DNA of 64,000 bases from Verrucomicrobiota bacterium (GTDB lineage: Bacteria; Verrucomicrobiota; Verrucomicrobiia; JADLBR01), in NCBI GenBank assembly GCA_029560585.1, contig JAKQKQ010000061.1, positions 1 through 64,000 on the forward strand, in the 5' to 3' direction. The position numbers were made by a program, and so were the translations under genes. Under the pieces are notes generated by a model. The model saw only the letters and a list, made by a program, of their open reading frames with translations. It made no database searches and was not told where the DNA came from. Below, piece by piece: positions 17,256 to 24,851 of this stretch; the stretch's first letter is position 1, and every line of letters starts with the position of its first letter.

Positions 17256-17810
17256 ATGTCCGACGGCCCAAAGACGATCCTGCTCGGCGTGACCGGTTCC
17301 ATCGCCGCGTACAAGGCGGCCGACATCGCCAGCGCCCTTACCAAGGCCGGCCACTCGGTCCACGCCGTGCTCACGGAGGAAGCCACCCACTATGTCACCC
17401 CCTTCCTCCTCCAGAACCTCACCCGCAACCACGTGACGGTCCGATTGCGCGACGAGGCGCCCGGCCGGCCGCCGCACATCGAGATCGCCGAGCGCGCCCA
17501 CCTGGCCCTCGTCGCGCCCGCGACGGCAAACCTCATCGCCAAACACGCGCTCGGCATCGCCGACGACGCCCTCACCACGATCCTCCTCGCGACCCGCGCC
17601 CCCATGCTCTTCGCGCCGGCCATGAATGGCAACATGTGGCTCCATCCCGCAATCCAGGCACATGTCGCCACCCTAAAATTGCGCGGCGTGAGCTTCATCG
17701 GCCCGGACACCGGCATGCTCGCCTGCGGGTACGAGGGCATCGGACGCCTCTGGGACCCCGCCGGCATCGTCGCGCGCGCCATCGAGATCCTCGCGGCTTC
17801 TCCTGCCTGA
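17256..17810 (+). CDS. coaC: Phosphopantothenoylcysteine decarboxylase (CoaC domain only)
   Basis: A 184-residue HFCD-family flavoprotein that decarboxylates phosphopantothenoylcysteine in coenzyme A synthesis. The GVTGSIAAYKA start, FLLQNLTRN, the APATANLIAKHALGIADD FMN/substrate motif, PAMNGNMW and the flexible-flap GMLACGYEGIGR are all present. The CoaB ligase domain that is normally fused in bacteria is missing, as the frame stops after VARAIEILAASPA. CoaB must be encoded elsewhere. GAGGAG upstream supports ATG 17256; ATG 17250 is too close to it. It is the third gene of a tight operon. Confidence 0.92.
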   Translation: MSDGPKTILLGVTGSIAAYKAADIASALTKAGHSVHAVLTEEATHYVTPFLLQNLTRNHVTVRLRDEAPGRPPHIEIAERAHLALVAPATANLIAKHALGIADDALTTILLATRAPMLFAPAMNGNMWLHPAIQAHVATLKLRGVSFIGPDTGMLACGYEGIGRLWDPAGIVARAIEILAASPA

Positions 17811-17987
17811 CCAGCCATTGTGCCCAAAACACGCCCCCGATCATTTTGTTGGGGGCAAATCAAAAAATTTTTCAAATTTTTTCTTTTTCTTGTTGACGGA
17901 ATGTCGGATTGCGGACACTTTATTTCCATGGGCAGTTCCTTGAGTGCTGTCTCACGCGCCCCTGCGCGAGAAGGGGGGTGTCGTTAG
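17811..17987 (+). other. A/T-rich leader upstream of the 17-residue micro-gene
   Basis: A gene-free stretch whose composition breaks sharply from the GC-rich surroundings, with A- and T-tracts at about 17858-17890. A GCCCCC/GGGGGC stem at 17833-17856 may end coaC transcription, though no direct T-run follows. Downstream the transcript could pair CCCCT (about 17960) with the AGGGG just before the micro-gene start. Confidence 0.5.
17893..17924 (+). promoter_or_regulatory. Candidate promoter with UP-like A/T tracts
   Basis: TTGACG at 17893-17898 matches the -35 consensus well and is preceded by about 35 bp of A/T tracts resembling an UP element. The best -10 match (TTTATT at 17919-17924) sits 20 bp away and is weak, so only the -35 and UP part is convincing. 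It points at the micro-gene. Confidence 0.35.
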
Positions 17988-18041
17988 ATGCCAGCTAAGA
18001 AGAAAGCTAAGAAGAAAGTTGCGAAGAAGAAGCGTTTCTAA
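17988..18041 (+). CDS. 17-residue lysine-rich micro-protein
   Basis: ATG to TAA encodes MPAKKKAKKKVAKKKRF: ten lysines and one arginine in 17 residues. The repeat unit (AKKK, V/A, AKKK) resembles the tails of bacterial histone-H1-like proteins and a minimal nucleic-acid- or ribosome-binding peptide. A G-run (AGGGGGG) about 8 bases upstream can serve as ribosome site. A strong terminator lies 30 bp after the stop, and a promoter-like A/T-rich leader lies upstream, so the unit is autonomous. Lysine codons are mostly AAG. Function is unknown. It could instead be the decoded part of a small RNA or a leader peptide, but no regulated gene follows on this strand. Confidence 0.6.
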   Translation: MPAKKKAKKKVAKKKRF

Positions 18042-18071
18042 GGTGACGCGCTTCGGCGCACGCTTCTGGAG

Positions 18072-18099
18072 GGCCCCCGCAAGGGGGCCTTCTTTTTTT
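18072..18099 (+). terminator. Rho-independent terminator of the micro-gene
   Basis: A perfect 7-bp GC stem (GGCCCCC with GGGGGCC) around a GCAA tetraloop is followed by TTCTTTTTTT. It is among the clearest intrinsic terminators in the window and lies 30 bp after the micro-gene stop. Confidence 0.9.
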
Positions 18100-18258
18100 G
18101 TCGATGTGGATTGGCGGGGTTGGGCGGCATTGATGGAGCGGCCGGTATCCGAATGCCGTCTAACACGGGCTGCGCATGGCGTTCGCATGCCCTTGCGGCG
18201 TCTCACAGAGACGCCCCACAATATCTTGGGTGCGCCATGCGGGCATCATGGGGAGGGC
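18100..18258. other. Gene-free stretch with family F hairpin
   Basis: No gene is supported. GGCGTCTC/GAGACGCC at 18197-18215 is the inverted counterpart of the hairpin at 305-323, with similar flank (GTGGGG on the outer side). Confidence 0.5.
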
Positions 18259-18474
18259 CCGCGGCCTTGCGGGCTGTGAAGTTCCGGGCTCTGGGAAAAC
18301 CGCGCCACGAGAGCCATTTATTGGGAAAGGTCTGGCAAAGACTGGGATTTTTCGCGGTTGCGGAGTGTGTTTCGCGGATCGGTGGCACCAGACCCTCCAA
18401 AATCGCGTTTTTCGGAGCGCGGTTTTCCTTTGAGCCTGCATGTTTCACGCGGAAGCGTGAAACATGCAGGCTAG
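18259..18474 (+). repeat. Composite B-spacer-A element, copy 1
   Basis: A degenerate family B palindrome (18259-18290) is followed by a spacer of about 145 bp bounded by 12-bp inverted repeats, GGAAAACCGCGC at 18294-18305 and GCGCGGTTTTCC at 18417-18428. A family A hairpin (18434-18474) ends CTAG. By eye it is nearly 90 percent identical to 24622-24851. The CTA at 18471-18473 is the pyrD stop codon. Confidence 0.85.
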
Positions 18475-19481
18475 CGCCTGGCGTGGAGGAGGTGGTGCGC
18501 GATCAGGGGCCCCTCATAGACGAAGCCGGTGTAGACTTGGACGAGGGAGGCGCCGGCTTCGATCATGCGCTCGAAATGCTCGCGTTTTGAAATTCCGCCG
18601 CAACCGATGATCGGTAGGGCGCCGCCGGATCGTTCCCGCACGATCCGCACAATGCGGAGGCTGAGGTCCAGAAGGGGCAATCCGCTCATGCCGCCGGCGA
18701 GGGGAATGTGGTTGGGCAGAGCGGAGTGATCGGTGGTGGTGTTGGTGGCGACGATGCCGTCGATGCCGGTCTCCTGGGCCGCCGCGACGATGGCGCCGAT
18801 CTGATCGTCCTCCAGGTCTGGCGCAATTTTGACCACGACCGGTTTACGTCCGGCATCCGTCGCGAGTGAGTCACGTTCGCGGGCGACGGCTGAGAGGAGG
18901 TCGCGGATCGCGTTTGCGTCCTGGAGGTGCCGGAGGCCTGGGGTGTTTGGGGAACTGATATTCAGCGCGAAGTAATCGGCGTGGGGGTACAGGTGGCGGA
19001 GGCACTCCACGTAGTCATCGGCGGCCGACTCGATGGACGTGCCGCGATTCTTGCCGACGTTCGCGCCGATGGGCATGCCGGGCGGACGCGGGGAGGAGAG
19101 GCGCTTGGCCACCGCGTCGGCGCCGTGGTTGGGGAATCCCATGGAGTTGACGATGGCGCGCTGCGCGGGGAAGCGGTGGATCCGGGGTTTGGGGTTGCCG
19201 TGCTGTGGCCTGGGGGTGACTGTGCCGATCTCGACGAAGCCGAAGCCCATGGCGGCCCACGAGTTGATCGCTTCGGCGTTCTTGTCGAAACCGGCGGCCA
19301 GGCCCACGGGATTTCGAAACTGGAGGCCCCAGACGGTCGTGGGGCAGGAGGGCGGCGGCGGAAGGAACGAGGGCAGGGCGCGCGAGACCGCGGGTATCTT
19401 GAGCGCGCCGAGGGCCACGTCATGGATGAACTCGGGATCCTGGGTGAAGAGGATGGATCGGATGAGGGGATAGAGCGTCAT
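18471..19481 (-). CDS. pyrD: Dihydroorotate dehydrogenase (quinone), class 2
   Basis: A 336-residue FMN enzyme oxidising dihydroorotate to orotate with quinone in pyrimidine synthesis. The amphipathic N-terminal extension (MTLYPLIRSILFTQDPEFIHD) typical of membrane-bound class 2 enzymes is present, with NPVGLAAGFDKNAEAI, the substrate-loop NSMGFPN, the catalytic-serine region ISSPNTPGLR and the phosphate-binding IIGCGGIS. Its ATG overlaps the mnmE TAA by one base, so the two are co-transcribed. The stop codon is supplied by the end of a family A hairpin. Confidence 0.96.
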   Translation of the reverse strand: MTLYPLIRSILFTQDPEFIHDVALGALKIPAVSRALPSFLPPPPSCPTTVWGLQFRNPVGLAAGFDKNAEAINSWAAMGFGFVEIGTVTPRPQHGNPKPRIHRFPAQRAIVNSMGFPNHGADAVAKRLSSPRPPGMPIGANVGKNRGTSIESAADDYVECLRHLYPHADYFALNISSPNTPGLRHLQDANAIRDLLSAVARERDSLATDAGRKPVVVKIAPDLEDDQIGAIVAAAQETGIDGIVATNTTTDHSALPNHIPLAGGMSGLPLLDLSLRIVRIVRERSGGALPIIGCGGISKREHFERMIEAGASLVQVYTGFVYEGPLIAHHLLHARR

Positions 19482-20842
19482 TATTTTCCTATGCAGAAGC
19501 TGCCGAATAGCCGATCGAGGATATCCTCGGCCGTCGTGATGCCAATGATATCCGTCAGGGCACCGAGGGCCTCGCGGAGTTCGATGGCGACACACTCCAG
19601 GGGCATGCCGTGGCCGAGTCCATCGGATGCGCGGCGAAGGGGGGCGGCGGCCCGCCGCAGGCAGTCGCGATGGCGGGCGTTGACCGTGACCAGCGATTCG
19701 CCGGCGGGGGGGCCAGCCCAGACCCGTTCGGTGATCGCTCGCCTGAGCGCGCCGATGCCCTCGCCGGTGACGGCGGAGACGCGGAGTCCGGAGGGTTCCC
19801 TGGCCGGCGGGAGGTCACACTTGTTGAACACGACGATGGTGCGCGCGGGATCGCAATCGCGCCCGATCGCCTCCTCGATCGGATCTGGTTTGGCGGCGGC
19901 GTCGATGACGCGGAGGATGAGTTCGGCGCTCTCGAGCGCGATGCGGCTTCGCCGGATGCCCTCGATCTCCGCCGGTTCGGTCGCATGGCGGATGCCGGCG
20001 GTATCGATGAGGTGCAGCGGGATGCCCTCGACGCTGATCCATTCCTCGACCGTGTCGCGAGTGGTTCCCGGCAGCGGTGTCACGATGGCCCGATCGGAGC
20101 CGATCAGCGCATTGAGGAGACTGGATTTGCCGGCATTTGGGGCGCCGGTGATCACGGTCCGGATGCCCTCCCGAAGGATGCGTCCAGCCTCGGCGGTCGC
20201 GAGCAGTCGATCGATCTCGGCGCCCTGTGCGGCGAGCCGATCTTTGAGCGACCGGGCGGTGGCGGGTTCGATGTCCTCGTCCGGAAAATCGATGTGGGCC
20301 TCGACGTGGGCGAGCACATCCACGAGTGTGTCGCGCAGCGCGGATATGGCGCGGCCGAGGCGACCCTCCCGGGCGGCGTGTGCGGAGCGGAGGGCGAGAT
20401 CCGTCCGGGCCGCGATGAGATCCATGACGGCCTCGGCCTGCGTGAGATCCATCCGCCCGTTGAGAAATGCGCGCTGCGTGAATTCGCCGGGATGCGCGAG
20501 GCGGCCTCCCAGATCAAACACGGCATCGAGAACCCTCCGGACGATGAGCGGGTTCCCGTGGCAACCGATCTCGACCATTTCCTCGCCGGTGTATGAGTGG
20601 GGGGCGCAGAAGGGGGTCACCAGGGCCTCGTCCAGTGCCTGACCGCCATGGCTCAAGCGGCGGACGGCCGCAACCCTGGGGCCTGGCAGGGGCCGCCCCC
20701 CCGACAGCGCCGTTATTATAGAGTGGCTCTTGGGCCCGCTGATACGGATCAGCGCAATGGCCGAGGCCCCGGGGGGCGTTGCGGGGGCCGCGATCGTGTC
20801 GGCATCCTGCAGGGTGGCGAGCGGAATCGAAAATGATTGCAA
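19481..20842 (-). CDS. mnmE: tRNA uridine-5-carboxymethylaminomethyl GTPase MnmE
   Basis: A 453-residue GTPase that, with MnmG, modifies the wobble uridine of certain tRNAs. The N-terminal folate-binding domain opens TIAAPATPPGASAIALIRISG. The G domain has G1 GAPNAGKSS (about 233-241), PGTTRD, DTAGIR and NKCD. The last residues, FCIGK, include the conserved catalytic cysteine. No ATG lies before the conserved N-terminus; TTG at 20842, preceded by AAGGA, is the best start. It is divergent from the ferredoxin gene and first of the mnmE-pyrD pair. Confidence 0.95.
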   Translation of the reverse strand: MQSFSIPLATLQDADTIAAPATPPGASAIALIRISGPKSHSIITALSGGRPLPGPRVAAVRRLSHGGQALDEALVTPFCAPHSYTGEEMVEIGCHGNPLIVRRVLDAVFDLGGRLAHPGEFTQRAFLNGRMDLTQAEAVMDLIAARTDLALRSAHAAREGRLGRAISALRDTLVDVLAHVEAHIDFPDEDIEPATARSLKDRLAAQGAEIDRLLATAEAGRILREGIRTVITGAPNAGKSSLLNALIGSDRAIVTPLPGTTRDTVEEWISVEGIPLHLIDTAGIRHATEPAEIEGIRRSRIALESAELILRVIDAAAKPDPIEEAIGRDCDPARTIVVFNKCDLPPAREPSGLRVSAVTGEGIGALRRAITERVWAGPPAGESLVTVNARHRDCLRRAAAPLRRASDGLGHGMPLECVAIELREALGALTDIIGITTAEDILDRLFGSFCIGK

Positions 20843-20904
20843 GGGGCGTCCTTCGAATCTATTTAACCTCGGAGCCGCTTTAGCTCTAACCGGAGAATTG
20901 GAAC

Positions 20905-21138
20905 ATGGCAAACATCGCTGACAAGTACGCGGAAAATGCCGCGGGCAAGTATTACGTGGACAACCAGTGCATTGACTGCGACCTGTGCCGGGAGACGGCC
21001 CCCGACAACTTCAAACGGAACGAGGATGGCGGCTATTCCTACGTGTGCAAGCAGCCCGAGAACGCGGACGAAGAGAAACTCTGCCAGGAAGCCATGGAAG
21101 GGTGCCCCGTCGAGGCGATCGGGAACGACGGCGCCTGA
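20905..21138 (+). CDS. 4Fe-4S ferredoxin
   Basis: A 77-residue electron carrier with one classical cluster site, C22-x2-C25-x2-C28 (CIDCDLCRETAP) and the distal Cys-Pro near residue 67 (GCPVEAIG). Two further cysteines (near 48 and 60) do not complete a second standard set and may form a disulfide, as in single-cluster ferredoxins. GGAG lies 8 bases before the ATG. It is divergent from mnmE and 21 bp ahead of the DUF721 gene. Its redox partner is not indicated, although the corrinoid reactivase in this window would need a low-potential donor. Confidence 0.93.
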   Translation: MANIADKYAENAAGKYYVDNQCIDCDLCRETAPDNFKRNEDGGYSYVCKQPENADEEKLCQEAMEGCPVEAIGNDGA

Positions 21139-21159
21139 TCGGAACGGCCCGGCTCTCGC

Positions 21160-21525
21160 ATGAAGGCCCGCAAGAGCCTTCCCACCGAGGCCGACTATCG
21201 CCAGCTATGCGGCGTCGGCCCAGATGCCCAGTGGGCCACGGGCGACGCCAAACCACCGAAGGTCGTGCTCGGCCGTCTGCTGGAAAAGCTCAAACTCGAG
21301 GAGCGTTTTCGGCAGGCGGAGATCCAGGCGCTCTGGCCGCGGCTCGTCGGGGAATTCAACGCCCGTCACTCGCATCCGGACTCCCTTCGCCGTGGCGTCC
21401 TGCTCGTGCGCGTCACGCACGCCCCGCTCCGCCACCATCTTGAGATGATGAGATCAGAGCTCATCCGGCATTTCGAGGAACAGCTGCAGTCCACGACTAT
21501 CCGGGAGATCCGGTTCGTGGCTTGA
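21160..21525 (+). CDS. DUF721 (DciA-like) protein
   Basis: A 121-residue protein of the DUF721 family. The core LGRLLEKLKLEERFRQAEIQALWPRLVGEFNARHS followed by LRRGVLLVRVTHAPLRHHLEMM matches the KH-like fold of DciA, the ancestral loader of the replicative helicase DnaB in bacteria lacking DnaC or DnaI. It lacks the long extra domain seen in some DciA proteins. It sits directly downstream of the ferredoxin gene on the same strand. A helicase-loading role is inferred from family; many DUF721 proteins are uncharacterised. Confidence 0.82.
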   Translation: MKARKSLPTEADYRQLCGVGPDAQWATGDAKPPKVVLGRLLEKLKLEERFRQAEIQALWPRLVGEFNARHSHPDSLRRGVLLVRVTHAPLRHHLEMMRSELIRHFEEQLQSTTIREIRFVA

Positions 21526-21566
21526 TCGGGGCCAGATCCCATCCGGCGGCTGCCGGACCACCGGGG

Positions 21567-21665
21567 CAGAAAATGGGACGCAGGAGCGCGCTTGCGCGCG
21601 ATTCGAATCGCCTGCAAGCAGGCTCCTACGATTCGATGTCTGAATTTTCAAGTCAGCGCAGCCCC
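21567..21665 (+). repeat. Family C double palindrome, copy 1
   Basis: It contains GGAGCGCGCTTGCGCGCG, then ATCGCCTGCAAGCAGGC and a second CTCCTACG, with a GAATTTTCAAGTCAG tail. Copies lie at 44074-44166 (inverted) and 56806-56900, with a degraded one at 33633-33731. Here the tail TCA is not the stop of the right-hand gene, which ends 31 bp further on. Confidence 0.8.
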
Positions 21666-21683
21666 GGCAGCGGGGGCGCATGG

Positions 21684-22469
21684 TCACTGCGTCGCCCGGA
21701 CCTGAAAGCGCTCCAACTGCAGGGCGCGGCCGGTGGCCTCATCGATTTCGACAAAGGCGCCGCTTAGGCGCACGTCGGAATGGCTGAGGTGCCACCGCTG
21801 CGGCAGGAGGGTGAGGTAGCGTTCCACCACGGCCGCCGCGTCGCGCCCGATCACGGAATCGTAGGGGCCGGTCATGCCGACATCGGTGATATAAGCGGTG
21901 CCGGCCGGGAGTATCATTTCATCGGCGGTGGGGATGTGGGTGTGGGTGCCGAAGACCGCCGAGACGCGGCCATCGAGGTATCGGCCGAACGCCACTTTCT
22001 CGGATGTGGCCTCGGCGTGGAAATCGACCAGGATGCAGGGAGTCTCCGCACGGATTTGTTCGATGAGGGGAACGACCAGCCGGAATGGGTTGTCGAGTTC
22101 GGGCCTCATGAAGGTCCGTCCCTGGGCGTTGATGATGCCGAGTGCCTTGCCGTTGCCGCGGACCACCACGTGCCCGGCGCCCGGGGTTCCCTCGGGGTAA
22201 TTGAAGGGGCGGATGAGCCGGGGTTCCGTCGCGAAATAGGGAACGATCTCCTTCTGGTCCCAGGCATGGTCGCCCAGCGTGATGGCGTCGGCACCGTACC
22301 GCATCAGTTCGATGGCGAGGCGCGGGGTGATGCCATTGCCGCCGGCGGCGTTCTCGCCGTTGATGATGACAAAGTCCGGGGCGAAACGCTCCTTGGCCAT
22401 CGGCAGCAGATCGCGGACCGCATTGCGGCCCGGTTCGCCAACGACATCACCGATGAAGATGACCTTCAT
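21684..22469 (-). CDS. YmdB-type metallophosphoesterase (TIGR00282)
   Basis: A 261-residue dinuclear-metal phosphodiesterase. The N-terminal MKVIFIGDVVGEPGR carries Asp8; IINGENAAGG, GDHAWDQKE, VDFHAEATSEK and GTHTHIPTADE supply the other metal ligands in order. In Bacillus, YmdB hydrolyses 2',3'- or 3',5'-cAMP and affects biofilm and motility decisions. The start is placed at the invariant MKVIFIGD. An upstream extension of 20 residues runs into a family A hairpin and is not conserved. Confidence 0.92.
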   Translation of the reverse strand: MKVIFIGDVVGEPGRNAVRDLLPMAKERFAPDFVIINGENAAGGNGITPRLAIELMRYGADAITLGDHAWDQKEIVPYFATEPRLIRPFNYPEGTPGAGHVVVRGNGKALGIINAQGRTFMRPELDNPFRLVVPLIEQIRAETPCILVDFHAEATSEKVAFGRYLDGRVSAVFGTHTHIPTADEMILPAGTAYITDVGMTGPYDSVIGRDAAAVVERYLTLLPQRWHLSHSDVRLSGAFVEIDEATGRALQLERFQVRATQ

Positions 22470-22518
22470 GCCGCGGCATTTGTGGCGCGAAAGAGGGCGC
22501 CGGTCACGGAGAATCTGG

Positions 22519-22559
22519 CTAGCCTGCATGGTTCACCCTTCCGCGTGAAACATGCAGGC
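22519..22559 (-). repeat. Family A hairpin, copy 2 (inverted, less perfect)
   Basis: Read on the minus strand it matches the other copies (GGAA loop, ending CTAG at 22522-22519), with two arm mismatches. Unlike the others it lies at the 5' end of a gene (ymdB-like), not at a stop codon. Confidence 0.8.
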
Positions 22560-22627
22560 CCATGCCCCGCACGGCCCCGCGTCATTTCCCTCGTGGTGCC
22601 GGGGGAGATTCGTGCCATCTTAGGGAC

Positions 22628-24049
22628 ATGCTGGAGGAAGTGAGGCGGACGGTCCGCGAGAAGGCCCTGCAGATCAACATCGACGGGTCGCGGCATGGCA
22701 CCTTTGCCGAGATCGGCGGGGGGCAGGAGGTCGCCCGGTGGTTTTTTCACGTGGGTGGTGCCGCGGGCACCGTTGCGAAGACGATGTCCGCGTACGACAT
22801 GGCGGTTTCCGACGCGATCTATGGGCCGTGCGCGCGATACGTGAGCCGACAGCGTCTCCAGGCGATGCTCGACCACGAGTGGGGACTCCTGCTGGAGCGC
22901 CTTGCGGGAAAGCGGGGGGACAAGACCCGATTCTTCGTCTTTGCCGATACCGTGGCCACCCGCAGCTACACCCGCAGTGAGGACGGGCGCGGATGGCTCG
23001 GCATCCGGTTCCAGACCGGGCCCCGTGGCGAACCTTCCGAGATCCTGGTTCACGCGAGGATGTGGGATCACGACAACGCCCGCCAGCAAGAGGCGCTGGG
23101 ACTCCTCGGCGTCAATCTCTGCTACGGCGCCTGTTTCCTGAGCCATGACCCCGAACGGCTCATCGGCTCCCTGATGGACGATCTGACGCGCGACCGGATG
23201 GAGGTCGACACGATCAAGTTCTCCGGGCCGGCGTTCTTGGGCGTGGACAATCGGCTCATGAGCCTGCAGCTCGTGCACCAGCGCCTGACGAACGCCGCGG
23301 TGTTCACCGCGGAGGGCGAGGTGGTGGAGCCCGCGGAGGTCCTACACCAGCGGCCGGTCCTGATCGAGCGCGGAAGTTTTCGGCCCGTCACCAACGTGAC
23401 CCTGGACATGATCGATGGCGCCCTGGCCGAGATGCGCAAGGAACCCGAGCTTCAGGATGCGGAGCCGGTGGTCCTGATGGAGATGACGCTGCGCCACTTG
23501 CTGGCCACGGGCAGCTCGATCGATTTCGCCGATTACCTCGCCCGCGTGGACACGCTGAGCGCGCTGGGCCGGATGGTCATGATCTCGAACTACTCCCGAT
23601 TCCACAACGTCGCCATGTACCTCCGCCGCTACACGCGCAATCTGGTGGGCATGGTCCTGGGCGTGCCCACGCTGGAGAAGATCTGCGACGAGCATTTCTA
23701 CAACGACTTGGAGGGGGGCGTGCTTGAGGCGCTGGGGCGACTGTTCCGCGGCCGGGTGAAGCTGTACCTGTACCCGTGGAAGAATCAGGAGACGGGCGAA
23801 CTCGTCACCGCGGAGAATTTCCGCATCGGCGCCGGCTACGAGCACCTGTACGCCCATTTGCGCGAGAATCGGTTCATCGTCCCGATCCGCCGTTTCAAGG
23901 GGGAGGAGCTGTCGGTGTTTCCGGGTGACGTGCTGGAGCGCATTCAGCGCGGCGACGATTCCTGGGAGCGCATGGTGCCCGCGCCGGTCGTCCCGGTGAT
24001 CAAACGGAACGGGCTGTTTGGCTTTGGCGGTGAGCGGGATCGGGCCTGA
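22628..24049 (+). CDS. Conserved hypothetical protein, about 473 residues
   Basis: No function is recognised with confidence. The sequence has FHVGGAAGTVAKTMSAYDMAVSDAIYG, DKTRFFVFADTVATRSY and ARMWDHDNARQQEALGLLGVNLCYGACF near the N-terminal half, and LGVPTLEKICDEHFYNDLEGGVLEALGRLF in the second half. It appears to belong to a family of similar length found in cyanobacteria, myxobacteria and planctomycetes whose database names (TonB-dependent receptor, nicotinamide mononucleotide adenylyltransferase) are not supported by any motif here. There is no signal peptide or beta-barrel character, so it is probably a cytoplasmic enzyme. The ATG at 22628 follows AGGGAC. Confidence 0.72.
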   Translation: MLEEVRRTVREKALQINIDGSRHGTFAEIGGGQEVARWFFHVGGAAGTVAKTMSAYDMAVSDAIYGPCARYVSRQRLQAMLDHEWGLLLERLAGKRGDKTRFFVFADTVATRSYTRSEDGRGWLGIRFQTGPRGEPSEILVHARMWDHDNARQQEALGLLGVNLCYGACFLSHDPERLIGSLMDDLTRDRMEVDTIKFSGPAFLGVDNRLMSLQLVHQRLTNAAVFTAEGEVVEPAEVLHQRPVLIERGSFRPVTNVTLDMIDGALAEMRKEPELQDAEPVVLMEMTLRHLLATGSSIDFADYLARVDTLSALGRMVMISNYSRFHNVAMYLRRYTRNLVGMVLGVPTLEKICDEHFYNDLEGGVLEALGRLFRGRVKLYLYPWKNQETGELVTAENFRIGAGYEHLYAHLRENRFIVPIRRFKGEELSVFPGDVLERIQRGDDSWERMVPAPVVPVIKRNGLFGFGGERDRA

Positions 24050-24130
24050 CCATCGTTCGGGGTGCGGCGGGGCCGACCCGATCGAGAGCGCGCCGCATCA
24101 TTCATGTGGAAACTTCGCGGCCCAGCGCCG

Positions 24131-24223
24131 GGACCGTGGGGCAAACAATCCTGTCTGCCACCGGGTCTCAGGGCCGCCGACGCAGGCAGGATTGCCTGCG
24201 CCACGGGGGAAGTTTCTGGTCAG
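24131..24223 (+). repeat. Family E repeat, copy 1
   Basis: CCGTGGGGCAAACAATCCTG opens the element and CAGGCAGGATTGCCTGCGCC closes the palindromic part. It ends GAAGTTTCTGGTCAG, the same tail as family D. The other copy is at 59792-59870. Confidence 0.75.
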
Positions 24224-24312
24224 CGCCGCCCCCGGCGCGAGGGGGCGGCGCAGGCCAGGGTCGTCCACGCGCCGGATTATTCAGGGTAAAACTTCTGGGA
24301 GCGGAGCCGTTT

Positions 24313-24512
24313 TGGACTGCGGTGGCAGAGCGAAGCGGCGACACCGCTTTTGCCCCCGGCGGAGCCGAAGCCGATGGTCCCGGCTCGCGCTTCGCGCGCT
24401 GCCAAAGCGGTGGCGTCGTCCGGCGGTTGCCGGAGTTTGCCACCGCAGTCCAAAACCCTCCCGGCCCGGATCCTGGGTCGGGGCACGAGCCGCGCCCGAA
24501 GTTTCTGGTCAG
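24313..24512 (+). repeat. Family D repeat, copy 3
   Basis: Full-length match to 1-214. Outer arms at 24311-24328 and 24438-24455 pair over 18 bp. It ends GAAGTTTCTGGTCAG. A short deletion relative to copy 1 removes part of the 3' flank. Confidence 0.88.
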
Positions 24513-24621
24513 GCGCAATACTGTTCATCTTGCGGGGCAAGTGCCATCGGCGTCCCGCCGATGAGCCAGCAGCGAGCACATGGCCGAGACGGCCATGCCA
24601 CTCATGTGAACTTTATTGGGG

Positions 24622-24851
24622 CTAGGCCCGGATATTTCACAGCCTGTCGGCTGTGAAATTCCGGGCTCTGGGAAAACCGCGCCATGAAAGCCATTTATTG
24701 GGAAAGGTCAGGCACAGACTGGGATTTTGCACGGTTGCAGAGTGCGTTTCGCGGACCGGTGGCCCCAGACCCTCCAGAATCGTGCCTTTCGGAGCGCGGT
24801 TTTCCTTCGAGCCTGCATATTTCACACGGAAGCGTGAAATATGCAGGCTAG
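24622..24851 (+). repeat. Composite B-spacer-A element, copy 2
   Basis: CTAG at 24622 opens a family B palindrome (to 24667). The spacer has the same 12-bp inverted repeats as copy 1 (24671-24682 and 24794-24805). A family A hairpin (24811-24851) ends CTAG. CTA at 24848-24850 is the rarA stop codon. The hairpin arms differ from other A copies by paired changes (ATA opposite TAT). Confidence 0.88.

Larger units (their letters stand above)
24050..24621. other. Repeat island, left part
   Basis: No gene lies between 24050 and 24847. The space is packed with repeats in order: family E, family D, short dyads near 24548-24600 (GGCGTCCCGCC; ATGGCCGAGACGGCCAT), then the composite B-spacer-A element. 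This is the densest cluster of the window's intergenic elements. Confidence 0.7.

Noticed and set aside
17833-17856. Riboswitch or attenuator between coaC and the micro-gene
   Set aside because: Only a single 6-bp stem with a 12-nt loop is seen; no known riboswitch core could be recognised.
22628-24049. Naming this protein a TonB-dependent receptor or NMN adenylyltransferase
   Set aside because: No signal peptide, plug, barrel strands or nucleotidyltransferase HxGH motif is visible; the names seem to be transferred annotation.
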